Assembly (NCBI GenBank): GCA_026770025.1
Contig: JAMXDE010000004.1
Location: 2,604,001-2,668,000 of the forward strand
Reading direction: 5' to 3'
DNA: 64,000 nt
Origin: Craspedostauros australis
Taxonomy: Eukaryota > Bacillariophyta > Bacillariophyceae > Mastogloiales > Achnanthaceae
In this document: positions 30,922 to 42,822 of the stretch, piece by piece
How positions within the stretch are numbered: position 1 is the first letter of the stretch
Layout: each line of letters starts with the position of its first letter
Notes under the pieces: model-generated
Seen by the model: the letters and a program-made list of their open reading frames with translations, nothing else
What the model was told of the DNA's origin: nothing
Database searches by the model: none
Position numbers and translations under genes: made by a program

Positions 30922-33900
30922 TCAATCATCGGAAGGTAGCAGGTTGCCATCAATCACATCAGCGTCCTGCCCGTCGTATGGGCGATCATCCAGAACCTGC
31001 TCTTCGTGCGCTTCTTCACTTTGAGTGTTCTCCTTGGATGCCATGATCCGCAGTTCATGCATCTCGTTCAGGTGCTCTTCGCACTCCTCGTCATCCAAGT
31101 AGCCATTGTTCTCGAGGTATCTCTCCGCTCGACCGTCAGGAGCTGCCAGGAAGCATTTCAGGTACGTGATGTCCACCTTGATCCTCTGCTCCCAATCAAG
31201 CATGAAAGGCCCGGCCATCAGCTCTTCGTGAAGCACATGAGCGCTCCTCCTCGTGTCTGGGTTCCTGCAAGCAATCGCAGCATCGCACACGATCTGCGCC
31301 ACTTGTTTCGACATGGACGGTACCTTGGTTGCCGGACGTGCTGATGGATCCTTCTTTCGTGAGGTGGCTTTGTCTGGGTGGCAGATCGCCCATCCCTGCC
31401 TGATGGATTGAGGGAAGTCCACTGTGGCATTTCCTTCACAATTTGCCGTTTCTGCTGCCGCTGCTGGTTCCAGAACACGCGAAGTGAGAACACGTTTGAA
31501 CACTTCCGTCTTGGTGGTGCTCTTGTTTGTTGTTGTTGCGTGTCGTCGCTCAGTCGGTTGTGAGCCGCGGATATTCTGTGGATCCATCACAAATGCCGGT
31601 GGGACCTCTGTGATGTCCTCATCATTGCAAGTGACATCGAGATGGAGAATGTCAAATTTGTCGATCTTGTCCTGAGTGATGGTCTCTGGATGCGTCAATC
31701 CCGATGATGCTGTGACCTGAATTTTGTCATCAATCAGATCAATTTGATGGGTGGCGCGAACGGAAACTCGGTTGGTCGCGAATGCTTTTTCCTTTCCGTC
31801 CACATCGCAGATGATGGCGTGTCCCAATCCGCTCAGATCCAACAGAAGCGTTGTTGTCCCCTTGATGTTGGCAGCTTTCAGCACTTTGAAAACATCGCCT
31901 TCGGTGGCAATCTTTGCGTCCCTGGCACTGTCCACATACAACCTGAGTTGACGTGAGACAAAACCGAAGTGTCCGTCCAAAGCACTCTTGCCAGCTTGTG
32001 CCTCGGTGTACATCCATTGGATGATTTGGAGTCGTGGTTTGGGAGGGCGGGTTCCAGCGTCTTGCTGTGCTTTTGCCTTCGTGGATGATGCAGCCTTCGC
32101 ATCATGATAAGATGACTGTTCGGTGTTGATTTTGGGGGGAGGTGGATACTTAGCCTTGTCCTTGTGCTTGCCTTTGTTCTTGCCTGTCGCCTTCCGCTTC
32201 TTCTTCTTCTTCTCTGGCATCGTGTATTCAACTTCAACCTCTCCCTGGTTTAGTCCATGCATGTACCTCATCAGTGCCGGACTTGCAAAACAACTGGCAT
32301 TGTCACTTTGGAATACGACCTCTTTGACCCCCTGTGAAGCTTCGGAAGCACGGTAGCATGAAGAATCTTGATCGCACCAGCAACTTGGACATGATCCTGT
32401 TTGTTCCGCCCCTTCATCACCATGTCAATGAATCGGTACTCGAACTTACCGTTCTTGTATTGGATTGTCATGACACCTAGGAGAGACATTCCGTTTTTTC
32501 CGAAGAACGCTTTCTGAGCTTCCTGATTCTCCGTTGGGAGGATGCGTTGCTTGTGATCAAGCACGGCAATGATGCGATCTGGATGGTCCTTGAGGCGCTC
32601 CTTTTCCTCCTTGATCTTCTGCGCTTGCACCTTTCGTCTCACTTGGTGGGCCATGTACTGGCGCAGTGCGTCATCACACAGGTTAATTGCTGCAGCCATG
32701 CGATCCAATTCAAACGTGTTGCCAGTGATGCTGTTGGTGGCAGTTTTCATGAAGTTGCGAACACGAATCGGGAAAAACGTCATGACATCTGCACATTGCT
32801 TGCATGCTTGGTTCACAAACGAGAGGGAGTCATTTGTCAGAGCGAACTCTGCGGAATGTAGAATATCCGTGGTTGTCTTCACCTGAATGTGCTTGTTCGC
32901 GTATTCCCATTTCGCAAATGAAAGAACAGAATCACTGTCCGTGATGATGGTCTGTGCCTCATCCAGAAGTTCAGACGCGAGTTCTTTGTCTTGATGTTCC
33001 TTGTTCTGAGTCTGAAGCAGTTCCATGACTCTCTTGATCATGCTTTGGAAGTGCATGAATACAGTCAGAGTGTCTGTGTAGAAGGAGGACAGGCCAGTTT
33101 GACACTTGCCACGTCACGTGAGCAATGTCAGGATACTCCTGAAGGCAGGCATACCAACTGGGTCATCTGTTGTGTTCTTGTACTTGGCAAAGAGCTGCTC
33201 TTCTGATATTGATCCGCGAATGAAGATGGGCAGGTCTGGGAACAGAACACCAGCCAACTTGACACTCCTTGTGATGCCTGGCCGGTACTGGAACATGGAA
33301 GTGAGAAACGAGACTACGCCCTGGAGACTAGATTCCTTGACACGGTACTTGTAGTCTGCGTGTGGGAACTGGCCTCCAGCAAGGATCGCACCTCCAGCGC
33401 GCGACAGTCGCCTGTGTCCTGTACGAGACATGGTTCGGCGTCCAAGCTTGATCTTTGCCTTGTCTCCTTTCGACAAGCTACCGTAGTGCGCGGCCAGGAT
33501 TCGGGTGCAGCGCCTGGAGTCACAGGTCATTGCCAAAACCGCACGAGCAGTCAGCGATAGGTCTTGATTCCCCCAGAAGGCTAAATGACAGAGAGTCTGC
33601 TCCAGCAACACAGGAGGGAGCTGTTTGCGATGTCGCACGAGGGTCATGGCTTCTGAAAGCTGTTCGGGGGGTTCTCTGCCAGGAAACATGTGCTGGGTTG
33701 ACCCACCACAAACTCCATCCCAGACTCGGTTGATGAGACTCCAACGACCAGTCGCTGTCTTTCGTGGGAGACGTTCAAATCCATCCACATGGAACCGTGA
33801 GAGGGGTTTGATGCTAATGCCAGCTGCTTCAAAAATGGCTTGCAGCACTTCTCTTCGATTCACCTTGCCCTCGTTGGCTGGAACGAACGCAGCATCCGTG

Positions 33901-34565
33901 TCATCCTCACTGGTTGTACTCGCACAATCCGACTCGCACTCTTCCATAGACACAGCGACATCTTGTCGCGCGAGCACATCATCTCCTGCCTGTCGATGTG
34001 GCGCCCTGCATCTGGTTGCTGATGATTTGCGCTTGGGACGTGTTGGCGCAGCAGCACCACCACAAGTCCCAATGGAGAACGAATTGGCCTGTGGTACCAA
34101 GGCATTCACACCTGTGTGACGTGCACCTCCGCTTATGGATGACGCACAGTTTGGGCAAAATGGTGGCCTACTGCAGTGACTGCAGAACAGGGTCAGACAT
34201 TGCTGGCAAGGCATGATACCAAAGCAGTTGGGCCCCATGTAGTCAGATGTTGGAGTTGCCATGCTGTTGTTGGGATGGAATGTAGAGTATGGTAGACCAC
34301 CCACACCTGTACCGATGTAGCTGGGGATGCAAAAGGAAGGAGGTTGTATGTTGGGAGGGACATGATGATTCGCAACCATGGGGAGAGGAGGACTGTGAAC
34401 GCTGCCATGGTGGTTTGGTCCGACAGGTGCAGAGTATTGGTACGATGCGTAGTGCCCATGAGGTGGTTGGGGATAGATGGATGTGCCAGCAGTTGCTGTT
34501 TGACGTTGCACCTTTGATTGGGATGGATTGGGGTCGCTGCTCGAATCCTCGCGTGGACGGGTCAT
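30922..34565 (-). pseudogene. Third, divergent D-D-E transposase, broken
   Basis: Three consecutive segments (34565-33114, 33113-about 32330, about 32330-30922) together match the other two family proteins. The first ends at a TGA at 33114-33116 exactly where the relatives read LTR(K/R)xK..TGLSSF, probably a CGA-to-TGA change. The second has IAVLDHKQRILPT and FFGKNGMSLLGVM, then loses frame near 32335. The third resumes at VFQSDNASCFAS (Asp codon 32304-32302) and has MYTEAQAGKSALDGHF with the Glu near 32004. About 63 residues are inserted between these acids relative to the intact copy, including KKKKKRK and a Lys-rich stretch. The N-terminus is different: Pro/His-rich with a cysteine cluster (CQQCLTLFCSHCSRPPFCPNC). 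Start at 34565 is the first ATG with an acidic/Ser-rich beginning. Confidence 0.75.
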
Positions 34566-35204
34566 GATGCGATAGCGATGGTGGCTGACGGACGATGTGG
34601 GTGGGGGGAAGGCACGGATGATTCTGAATGATCTCGATGTTGGGGAGCACTGAGCGTTGCGCTGACATTGCAGATAGGAGAACACAGCAGACAGCAACAA
34701 CAACACACAACAAACCAAAATGACACATGCACATTCGTTCACAACAGCATGAGGGATGTGTTTGTGTCGAGATCGGCAGCAACAGTTCAACGGTCGCTCA
34801 TTGGTGCATACGTGGTTGTGATTGGAGAATGTATGTGGAACCATCTGCGATTTTTATTCTGGCGAAAGAGTGAGTGTGACGCGGCGCCAACACAACGAGA
34901 GAGCAAGTGCAAGAGAGAGAGAGAGAGAGCAACGAGTGCTACATCAATCCGTCTATCCATTCATTCTCTATTGAATTTTACTTTTTATTCTCATCGATTG
35001 TAGCCTCAATTTCTCATCATTTGCGTTGGCATCGTGAGAGACGATCGAGTGTGTATCATGATTACGTCCCTGGTGGCCGAACGCAACACGGTTGAATACA
35101 ATCGATCTGTTCTTCGTTGGCTGCCATCTCGAATTGCGTTGGTTGTCGGCTCCGATCGTCTCAGATGCGACGATTGAAGTATCCGCAGTGAATGGGCAAG
35201 AGTA

Positions 35205-35495
35205 CAGTCGTTGGGTGTGTGGTGCATGGTGTGTGGTGTGTGGTGTGTGGTGTGTGGTGTGTGGTGTGTGGTGTGTGGTGTGTGGTGTGTGGTGTGTGGT
35301 GTGTGGTGTGTGGTGTGCGATGTGCGATGTGTGATGTGTGGTGTGTGGTGTGTGGTGTGTGGTGTGTGGTGTGTGGTGTGTGGTGTGTGGTGTGCGATGT
35401 GTGATGTGTGGTGTGTGGTGTGTGGTGTGTGGTGTGTGGTGTGTGGTGTGTGGTGTGTGATGTGTGATGTGTGATGTGTGATGTGAGTTCGCTGG
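35205..35495. repeat. Tandem array of TGTGTGG (7 bp)
   Basis: About 290 bp of TGTGTGG units with variants TGTGCGA and TGTGATG towards the end. All three frames on both strands are open across it because of the repeat (giving VVCGVWC- and HTTHHTP-type translations), which is not coding. Confidence 0.9.
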
Positions 35496-35992
35496 GGCGG
35501 ACATTCTGTTCTGCCTGTTGCTTTTGATTGGTGCGTCGGAGACTGGTGGCTGGTCCATGAATCTGTCATTTGTGATCCCATCGTGTTGTTTTCTTGATTT
35601 TCGGATATACTTTGGTTCTTCGTTGTTCGTTTGTTAAATGTAGTTTGTCCTTGTGAGCAACAAACGACAGTTACACTGAACCATTGATGATTCCCATCCA
35701 ATCAGATTTGACCGAGGTGCGCCAAAATCACAACAACAACTCCCACACCCACCCACATTTTCGATCAAGACCACAAAACTGGATCGGGCATCGACCAAGG
35801 CATGCAGTGTATTGTCGAGTATGAGACAAGTAGAAGACGCCAAGTCGATCTTCGAACCATGATGGAACCGCAAAAGCGCAGCGCTCACAATGGTGCAGGA
35901 ACGCGTCCGTGGTTCCACATATTTCAGGAGCCGCTGCAATTTGTCCACTGCCGTCGCTGATCGTCAATTCTGTTGCTTGAGTCGTTGGCCTC

Positions 35993-36292
35993 GTGATGCA
36001 AAGCGGTAGGAAATCATGCCCCGCACCATCTCCAGCATCCAGGTCATCCGCAAACCTGCGTAACCATCTGCATCAACGCCATGTGAATCTCCTTCCATTG
36101 GTGGAATTCAAAAAGGCCAACACCACACGGATCCGCGAGCAATTGAAAGTCAACACACAGTCTGCCGGAGTCCGCAGCCCTCGCAAGAGGATTGCGAGCA
36201 ACATCAATTCGGAGCGTGTAGATCGCTCAGACACAACCTCCCCTTTCCCATCAGCCAAACACCATACAGTATTGCGCAATACGAAAGGTTGA
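35993..36292 (+). pseudogene. Possible BED zinc-finger fragment (hAT-like transposase remnant)
   Basis: A 99-codon ORF contains SSANLRNHLHQRHVNLLPLV, similar to the second half of BED fingers in hAT transposases (xSNLxxHLxxxHP). The cysteine pair that should precede it is not in place. No downstream catalytic domain can be followed. Weak call. Confidence 0.25.
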
Positions 36293-36404
36293 TGCAACTG
36301 GAATGGCATAGACTCACCTCAATCGCGCCAATCGTGCATGACACTGACGATGCCCTCCAGAAGGTGCATGTCGACGGAGCGGAATTTGCATGGGTATGGA
36401 TTTG

Positions 36405-36735
36405 GTGGGATAGAAATAGCACCAGACGGAATTGCGAAATAAAAATTGGACGACTACAAAGTAAACAATGAGGCGGAGGAGATGAGAGTGGTTCGTCCCT
36501 CCAGACGTCGAAACTGATAGAATGCGTGATGGAAACGTTCAGGTGAGGGTGCAAAAATGTTTGTGCGAAGAATAACACGGGGTCCCTACATAGGTATGCT
36601 TTTGTTGGCATAGGAATAGCACCAGGCGGAATTGCGAAATAAAATTGAACGACTACAAAGTAGACGACAAGACGAAGAAGATGACGGCAGTCCGGGCATG
36701 TGGCTGTCGAAACCGATGGAGTCCGTGAACGCAGC
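36405..36735. repeat. Direct duplication of about 125 bp, spaced about 200 bp
   Basis: Two copies (about 36405-36530 and 36605-36735) share AATAGCACCAG(A/G)CGGAATTG, GACTACAAAGTA and CTGTCGAAAC-type blocks. Noncoding. Confidence 0.65.
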
Positions 36736-39700
36736 GGAAAGGGGAAGATATTGCAACTTTATCGTGAGACATAACACGAGAGAAAACGAGAATCCGGCAA
36801 CACAACGCGCCGAACTAAAAATAGCACAGGGTGAATCGCATACATTGTATTGGTGGGTGGGTATGTCGGAAGCGTTGAAATCAAGGTATGGAGTTCATCC
36901 AACGGAGAGGATCGTGCAAAGGATGAATGCAGTAATGTTTGCAAATGCGCTACCCACGCAACAACATCGTATACCACTATTGAAAAATTCAGTAGATTGA
37001 TTTGGGAGAAAATCGGGGAACCAGAAATTGGACACAAAGGACCCAAGACAAACAAGGAGTTGGCACGGCACAACTCCAGGTTGCGGCTCTCACGCTCCTG
37101 TGCAAGCCAGAGTGGGTATGATGCTGCTGTCGTACACTGTCCAGTGTATGAGCATACCTATCATTCAATGATAAGAATCTAATCAGTGAATTGCTAGAGT
37201 AGGCACAAGGTGGGCACCTGCAGCATTGCCACAGAATGCTACGTGGACACCATCGCTGCTGACACCAAGCGCCATGCCGAATGGAATAAGATTCTTGAAT
37301 GATCGATCCCAAATTCTCTGCTCTAAGTACAATGCAATCTCCATGATGCTGGTAACATTGTCTGGTACAACTGGACTGACTCCAAGAGCAAATGTGCTGA
37401 CTTCTGCCCATGAGCTAATTGGTGACTTGCGCCATTCCCTTTCACAGTTGCGTGTAGCAATTTGTGGCTGCACGTACCGGCGTTTGCTCCGCGTATCTGC
37501 ACCATGTCCTGCGATGGTACCAATACGGCGACTATGGTTCGTCGCCAAGTGTGTCGATACGGTATCCTTGGGATGATCACAGCTCGCTCCATCCATCCAT
37601 TCGTCAATCTATCCAATACGTATGGTACTGGTATTAGTAGCGTGTCATGTCATGTCGTGTCGTATCGGAAAGTCACGAATGTAGTCTGGAGTGTGCGCGA
37701 TTTGTCGCTCGACTTGTGAATCGGGATGCGCAGTTCTCTTGCAAATGGACACCAGTTCTCGGCGCAGAGCAGTGGCTCACATTTTGCTCTCACGCAAACA
37801 CAAGTCAATCGCGGCGAGAGGACGAGCATACGCCATCAATTCGAAAATGTTTGTGCTTGCGAGGAAATCGGAACAAGCTCTCAGCCTCATCCATACTACC
37901 TCATCCATTAGTATGGTACTATTGTTTCATTGCTCAGAACATCCCATCCATCTACGCCAACGCTTTCCGTACAGACGATCACCACCAGCTTCTTGTCCGT
38001 CACTCATCCAACAACCGCTGGGGGAGACAACAAATCGCATCCGCCTGTGCAACAGCGTTCACCAATCATCAACCGCCGGTGCCATTCATGTTTGGCGCTG
38101 GCTGTTGCTTGCTCTGTGACCACCCAGACTGCCACGAACGGCCCCAGCAGACAACGGAGAATGATGACGATCAGCGAGAGCGAGTGATGATACCAAATCC
38201 ATGGGCGCAAAAAAAAAAAATCGCACGCGCATGTCAGTATCGATGTCGTCGCCAGGAGCAAAAATGGAACTGTGGTTCCACAGCACCAAGAGGAATTGTT
38301 ATTCGAAGCAACGCCGCTGTCAAATCAATTCAAATACCCTAAACTCAATCCACAATATGGGGTCCAAACGGTCAGCACATAGTTGTTGTTCCTTGTCTTT
38401 GATCCACGCCAACTCTGGAGACGATAACGCACCATGGAACTGATCGTCATACCTATCTCATGAGGGTAACAATGCTGACAATCCTCGCACTCCAAGTCTG
38501 CCTGCGCCGCTGACCACCAAGCGCGCCTTGTGGATGCAACACCATCGTTGACGGTTGGAATTGACGGTGGAATGTTGATTCTGCGGAAGTCAGCCGATCC
38601 ATCACAAGATCTAACCTCATCAGCCTCCGATGGGCGAATAATACAAATGTGGGCATGTACAATAAAAACACAGATGTATTATATGATCTCCTGCTGTACT
38701 CCCCTTCTTGTGTTCAGTGCGGTACATCATTCTGTTCTCGCAGAGCCACTCCGCAGTTTTGTGGCCCACCAGAACCGATTCTTCTGGGAACGCGTATCGA
38801 CAGGCACAAAGCAGTCCACAATTCGCGAGCGCAGTATCTGATTTGGTTTTGTTCCACGCATGTTTCTAACAAAACACCACATCTCACGTCTGTCTGTCCA
38901 CCGACATTTGAAAAAGTACAGAGCGATTCTTTGGGTGCGACATGGAAAAGAACCAGGAAAAGGAATGAAACATGATCCAGGAAAGAGCAAAATGAACTCA
39001 CAAACTTCCACAACAACAACAACAAGACACCGAAATCCTGTCTGAGAGGCGCAACGCGCGGCGACTCGGCAACTCAGCAACTCGAGAAGAGCACAGCAGC
39101 GTACATCAGGAATGTGCTGTAGTTTCCACCGGTCAACTTTGATTCGCAGGATGGGAACGTCATCCTCCTGCACCTATCTTGTCACAGAGTCTCGTGCCCC
39201 TTGTATGAAATGAGAGACCACACGTGGAACGCGCGAGATCATGGTGCAACGAACCCGGCAGTGATCACAGTTCCCGCGCTCACGAAGTACTACCAGCATC
39301 AGCAAAGGCAAAAGTAACATCCCACTATACCTGGTGGAATATGCTGATAGCTCTGCACCTTCATCCCATCCTAATGTCGTACGTACAGCGCAGTGCACGT
39401 ACGTACCATCGCATTCTGATGCAGTTTTTCTCCTCCACACCTGTTCCAAGTCCACTGCGAGAAACTGCGTGCAATCAATTGGGGCCAAAAACAGCCGAAA
39501 TGTTGATCCGTTCGCACGACTGTAGACACGTCTGAGTTCAGCTTCGAGTGCCTTGCTGTGAGTCCGTCTCAGAGAGGAAAAAAGGACATTTTCGCCGCTC
39601 GCCGACGTCCAACTTGAAGACAATGACGAGTCGCATCCATGTCCGATCGAAAGCTAAAAACCTAAAGCACGGGCTACTGTGGGGAATTTCTCAACTCAAG

Positions 39701-39808
39701 CCCTCATAACTTATAAAATATAAAGTGTAGCAATTCTAGGAAAGTCAATCCGTCACTTTCTCATACAGAGGAACATCATATTAAATTTATAGGGAAATCT
39801 GAGAGGAC

Positions 39809-39846
39809 TTCCCGAGAAAGGTGTACTATTTTCGCTCAGGCGGGTC
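39809..39846. repeat. Right TIR tip of the large element
   Basis: Inverted match to 26141-26178. Followed by TTAT (39847-39850). Confidence 0.8.
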
Positions 39847-39850
39847 TTAT

Positions 39851-40885
39851 CCCTTTCTCTTGTCATGCACTACCGACGACAAGGGCCACAAGTTCATTGA
39901 TTCCAACTCATTCCGCTCGTTCACCACCTTGCCTCATTTTTTCGTGATTGAAAAAACAAAGCAACTGTTGAAAGCGTTGAAATCGTGCCAATCCGAGTCG
40001 TGAACCATGTGCCCAATCGGCATTCGCATCATGCGTCCGCTTCCGATCGTGTTTCTCCGGTTTCGCGTTCGCCCATTGTACACGTGTGAGAGGTCTAGTC
40101 CCGCATTCTCTTTCGGCGTGGTTGTGCCTGCGTCGCAACGCATTTGCCACGTGTCCAACGCCATCGGAAGCCGCAATACTTCATTCGTGTCGAGCGTTGT
40201 GTGTTCCCGGATAAAGCATGAGTCGATTGCAGCGTCTGATGCGACATGTACGCGATTGTGACAAACAATAAAACGTTATAAAGACGCTATTTATCTGTTG
40301 TAGTTTTAAATGGCGCTTCTCCCTGCAGAGCAAGCCGGTTGTCCGTTAAAATAGTGGCGACTCGCGCTCACAAAAACGATGGAGTCACAACCGTTCCACA
40401 TTTCGTGCATGGAGAACTCGAGCATCGCGACACAAAAGGCAGTGCAAACCACGACAGACCAAGGAAGAGGAAGTCGTGACAAACTCTGGCACGAGAGAGA
40501 CCGAAGACGAATTCAAACCCACACCACCAACAAGTGGTCCACGCAGATCTTCGGACACCAAAAGACGAAGGAAGAGACAGAGACAGATACACCGAGGGAG
40601 AAGCAGACAGACAGGAGCGAGAGGATGAGAAACATTTGCGCACATCCACACATCCACCCATCTCTGTGTGACTACAGCAGCTCGCACGCACGCCCGCAAC
40701 CAACCAACCAACACACTCAACAAATACACTCAACAAACACGCGACGTGGATGAGATCGAGACCGAGTTTGGATTGATGGAACAGAAATTCTCATAATCCG
40801 ACTTCGAAGCCTCGACCGCACCGCCAGTCATTCCCACAACCCAACAAGCAACAGTCACAGCAACGACCAACGACCAACAGCCAAC
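39851..40885. other. Intergenic: 5' region of SIT copy B
   Basis: No gene recognised. About 40560-40620 is purine-rich (AGACAGAGACAGATACACCG-type), and the last 80 bp is A/C-rich like a 5' UTR. The promoter of SIT copy B must be here, right next to the end of the large element. Confidence 0.5.
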
Positions 40886-42547
40886 ATGAGCAAGGACGAA
40901 TCCACTCAAGAAACACCAGACGCCACCATGACACAGACATGCGCAGCGGCGCCGCTGGACGTCTCTGCATCCCACAGCGATCTCCCCACCAAAGCAGACG
41001 ATGATCTGGAGAAGCCACACAAGTCGCTCAGCGTCGACACCACCACCAAGGATACGAGCAATACCAGCAATACCGATGCCGACTCAAACACAACACCGGT
41101 CTGCGCGAAGCAGAAGACAGGCGAGCCAAACGAAGCAGACGATACTGGCATGACCAAGCCATGGGACATCCTGTGGGCAATCAAATCCGCCTATTCCACA
41201 GCACTCCTGGTCTTCTCCGTCATCACCGTCGTGGCACTGATCTGCACGCGGCAGACCAAGATCTCGCACGACATCCACCCGGCAGTCGCCCTCGTGGTGG
41301 TCTGCGTTTGCCTCATGTGGATCAACATGGCCGAGGGTGCGCAGGGGGCCTTCGTCGGATTGCAGCCGATCAACAAGGATCTGTACCGCGACAGCCACCC
41401 CATCACCCACAAATGCACGACTCTCTGCCACGAGGGAGACAACCTCAAGCGGTTCATCGTCGGCAGGCAGCTCATCATCGTTCTCATCGTCTTCGTCACC
41501 AACCTGTGCGCCGCTCCCATCGACAGCAGCGCCACGGTCCTGGGACTGCCCACCATCGTTTCGCAGATCTTCCTCGGTTCAGGCCTCGTCACCATCCTCA
41601 TGACCGTGATGGCCGGCCAGCTCAACGCCCAAGTCAACGCCATCCGCAGCATGCTCGACTACATCAACAACTACTTCGCCATGTTCACGTTGTACGCCGC
41701 CCTGGCAATCGAGTTCTCAGGACTGCTGCACACGTGTCATTTGGTTCAGCTCATCGCCACCTGGGCATCCGGAAAGTCGAACGACTCGCCGCGCACGGCA
41801 ACGCAAGCGATCTTCTTCTGGGCGCGCGTGCTCCTCTCGCTCGCCATCCTCGCTTTCTCCTTCGCCGTGACGCTCACGGGCCTCGCGAATGGCCAAACGA
41901 CGATGTGGGATGGAGTGCCAACCACGGTGTCCATAGTGCTCTTCTTCGTGTTCATGACCCTCGTCGGGATCCTGGAGGGCATGCAGGTGGCATTCTTCGC
42001 GCTGGCCAAGCTCCCGAAGCACGAACGCGGCGACAACGCCATGACGCTCAAGATCTGCGACCTCCTCTTCGGCGGCGACGGTGACAACCACCCCCGCTTC
42101 ATGATCGGTCGCCAGGTCTGCGTCACGATGTGCTTCTTCATCCTCGCGCGCTTCACGACCCTCAACGTAGAAGTTGGCGTCGACGACAACATATTCGGCG
42201 TCTCCGACATCCTCCAGCAGTTCTTCAACACGGGCTTGCTCGGCGCCTTGATCACAACGATCGTCGCCTCCATCGTGTGGCAGCTCATCGCCTCGGCCTT
42301 TCCAGTTGCCTTCATCTCCAACCGATTGGTGTACGCCTTCCTCTGCATCTGCCTCGCGCTGGAATCCACCGGCATCTGCTCCGGCGCACGCGTCCTGGCC
42401 GCCATCCACCGCAGACTCGCCGGCTTCGAATTCGACGACGTCTACCTGGTTCCCGACATGCCCGCGCTGGACATTGCCAAGCTGGAGACCGCGCCAACCA
42501 TGCAATCTCCCATCAAAGATCCGGAGCTCGACATTGAATGGCAGTAG
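40886..42547 (+). CDS. SIT: Silicic-acid transporter (SIT family), copy B
   Basis: 553 aa, single exon, about ten hydrophobic segments, with EGAQ (E150-Q153) and IVGRQ in the first half and EGMQ (E364-Q367) and MIGRQ in the second: the full SIT motif set. The core is highly similar to copy A (19726-21258) from about residue 90 onward, with shared strings such as GAFVGLQP, FVTNLC and GDDGDNHPRFMIGRQ-like segments. The N-terminal tail is about 40 residues longer, Thr/Ser/Asp-rich and unrelated. The C-terminal tail (DVYLVPDMPALDIAKLE...) also differs and has no coiled coil. Divergent tails on a conserved core suggest different regulation or localisation. Same strand as copy A, hence an old tandem duplication later split by transposons. 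Confidence 0.93.
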   Translation: MSKDESTQETPDATMTQTCAAAPLDVSASHSDLPTKADDDLEKPHKSLSVDTTTKDTSNTSNTDADSNTTPVCAKQKTGEPNEADDTGMTKPWDILWAIKSAYSTALLVFSVITVVALICTRQTKISHDIHPAVALVVVCVCLMWINMAEGAQGAFVGLQPINKDLYRDSHPITHKCTTLCHEGDNLKRFIVGRQLIIVLIVFVTNLCAAPIDSSATVLGLPTIVSQIFLGSGLVTILMTVMAGQLNAQVNAIRSMLDYINNYFAMFTLYAALAIEFSGLLHTCHLVQLIATWASGKSNDSPRTATQAIFFWARVLLSLAILAFSFAVTLTGLANGQTTMWDGVPTTVSIVLFFVFMTLVGILEGMQVAFFALAKLPKHERGDNAMTLKICDLLFGGDGDNHPRFMIGRQVCVTMCFFILARFTTLNVEVGVDDNIFGVSDILQQFFNTGLLGALITTIVASIVWQLIASAFPVAFISNRLVYAFLCICLALESTGICSGARVLAAIHRRLAGFEFDDVYLVPDMPALDIAKLETAPTMQSPIKDPELDIEWQ

Positions 42548-42682
42548 GAGCGGCTTGTATATATTTGTACAGCAGCATAGCAGTAATCAACATAGAATGA
42601 ATTGAATGGATGGATGTGCTTTGTTGATTTGTCGAGATCAGAGATCAAGCAATGTTTTGTGTGCTTACACTAGCAACGATAA

Positions 42683-42822
42683 GAACCTCTCTAGCAAGTC
42701 AACCGACACTTTGAAATGGACATTGTAACGTTAGATCTGAGATATCCAAACTAAGCACATATTCGCAATCCTTGTTCTCCATATAATTAACTAATACATG
42801 TTTGAGTTAGATCCTATTTTAA
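42683..42822. repeat. Solo left end of a D-D-E family element
   Basis: It reads GAACCTCTCTAGCAAGTCAA, then CACTTTGAAATGGACATT, GAGATATCCAAAC, AGCACATATTCGCAATCC, TTAGATCCTATTTTAAG: the reverse complement of the end at 820-969 with mismatches. ATAA precedes it (42679-42682). No matching right end was found nearby. Confidence 0.75.

Larger units (their letters stand above)
34566..39808. other. Right interior of the large element, no intact gene recognised
   Basis: About 5.2 kb. It holds a 7-bp tandem array (35205-35495), a BED-finger-like ORF segment (35993-36292), a direct duplication (36405-36735) and scattered short ORFs. One minus-strand ORF of 137 codons (37183-37596) has protein-like composition (ALYLEQRIWDRSFKNLIPFG) but no family I know. 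In the two smaller elements this interval is only about 0.5 kb, so most of it is added DNA. Confidence 0.45.
26141..39846 (-). mobile_element. Candidate large (about 13.7 kb) composite element with related TIRs
   Basis: The first 38 bp (GACCCGCCTGAGTGAAAATA...) and the last 38 bp (39809-39846) are inverted repeats with a single visible mismatch; beyond that they match only loosely. The tips share the GACCC start of the family. A third family-type transposase (30922-34565) lies in the middle. About 4.8 kb on its left and 5.3 kb on its right is extra, including a prolyl-oligopeptidase-like pseudogene and a telomere-like tract. Flanks are ATAA (left) and TTAT (right): complementary, not a direct duplication. 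It may be one large element with cargo, a nested set, or two ends brought together by rearrangement. Confidence 0.55.

Noticed and set aside
35205-35495. CRISPR-like regular repeat
   Set aside because: The units are 7 bp without spacers in a eukaryotic genome: a microsatellite.
35192-35701. Long ORFs encoding VVCGVWC or HTTHHTP repeats
   Set aside because: They are translations of the TGTGTGG tandem array, open in all frames. Not genes.
36632-37000. 122-codon ORF as a gene
   Set aside because: Begins in the noncoding direct duplication, shows no domain and no protein-like pattern.
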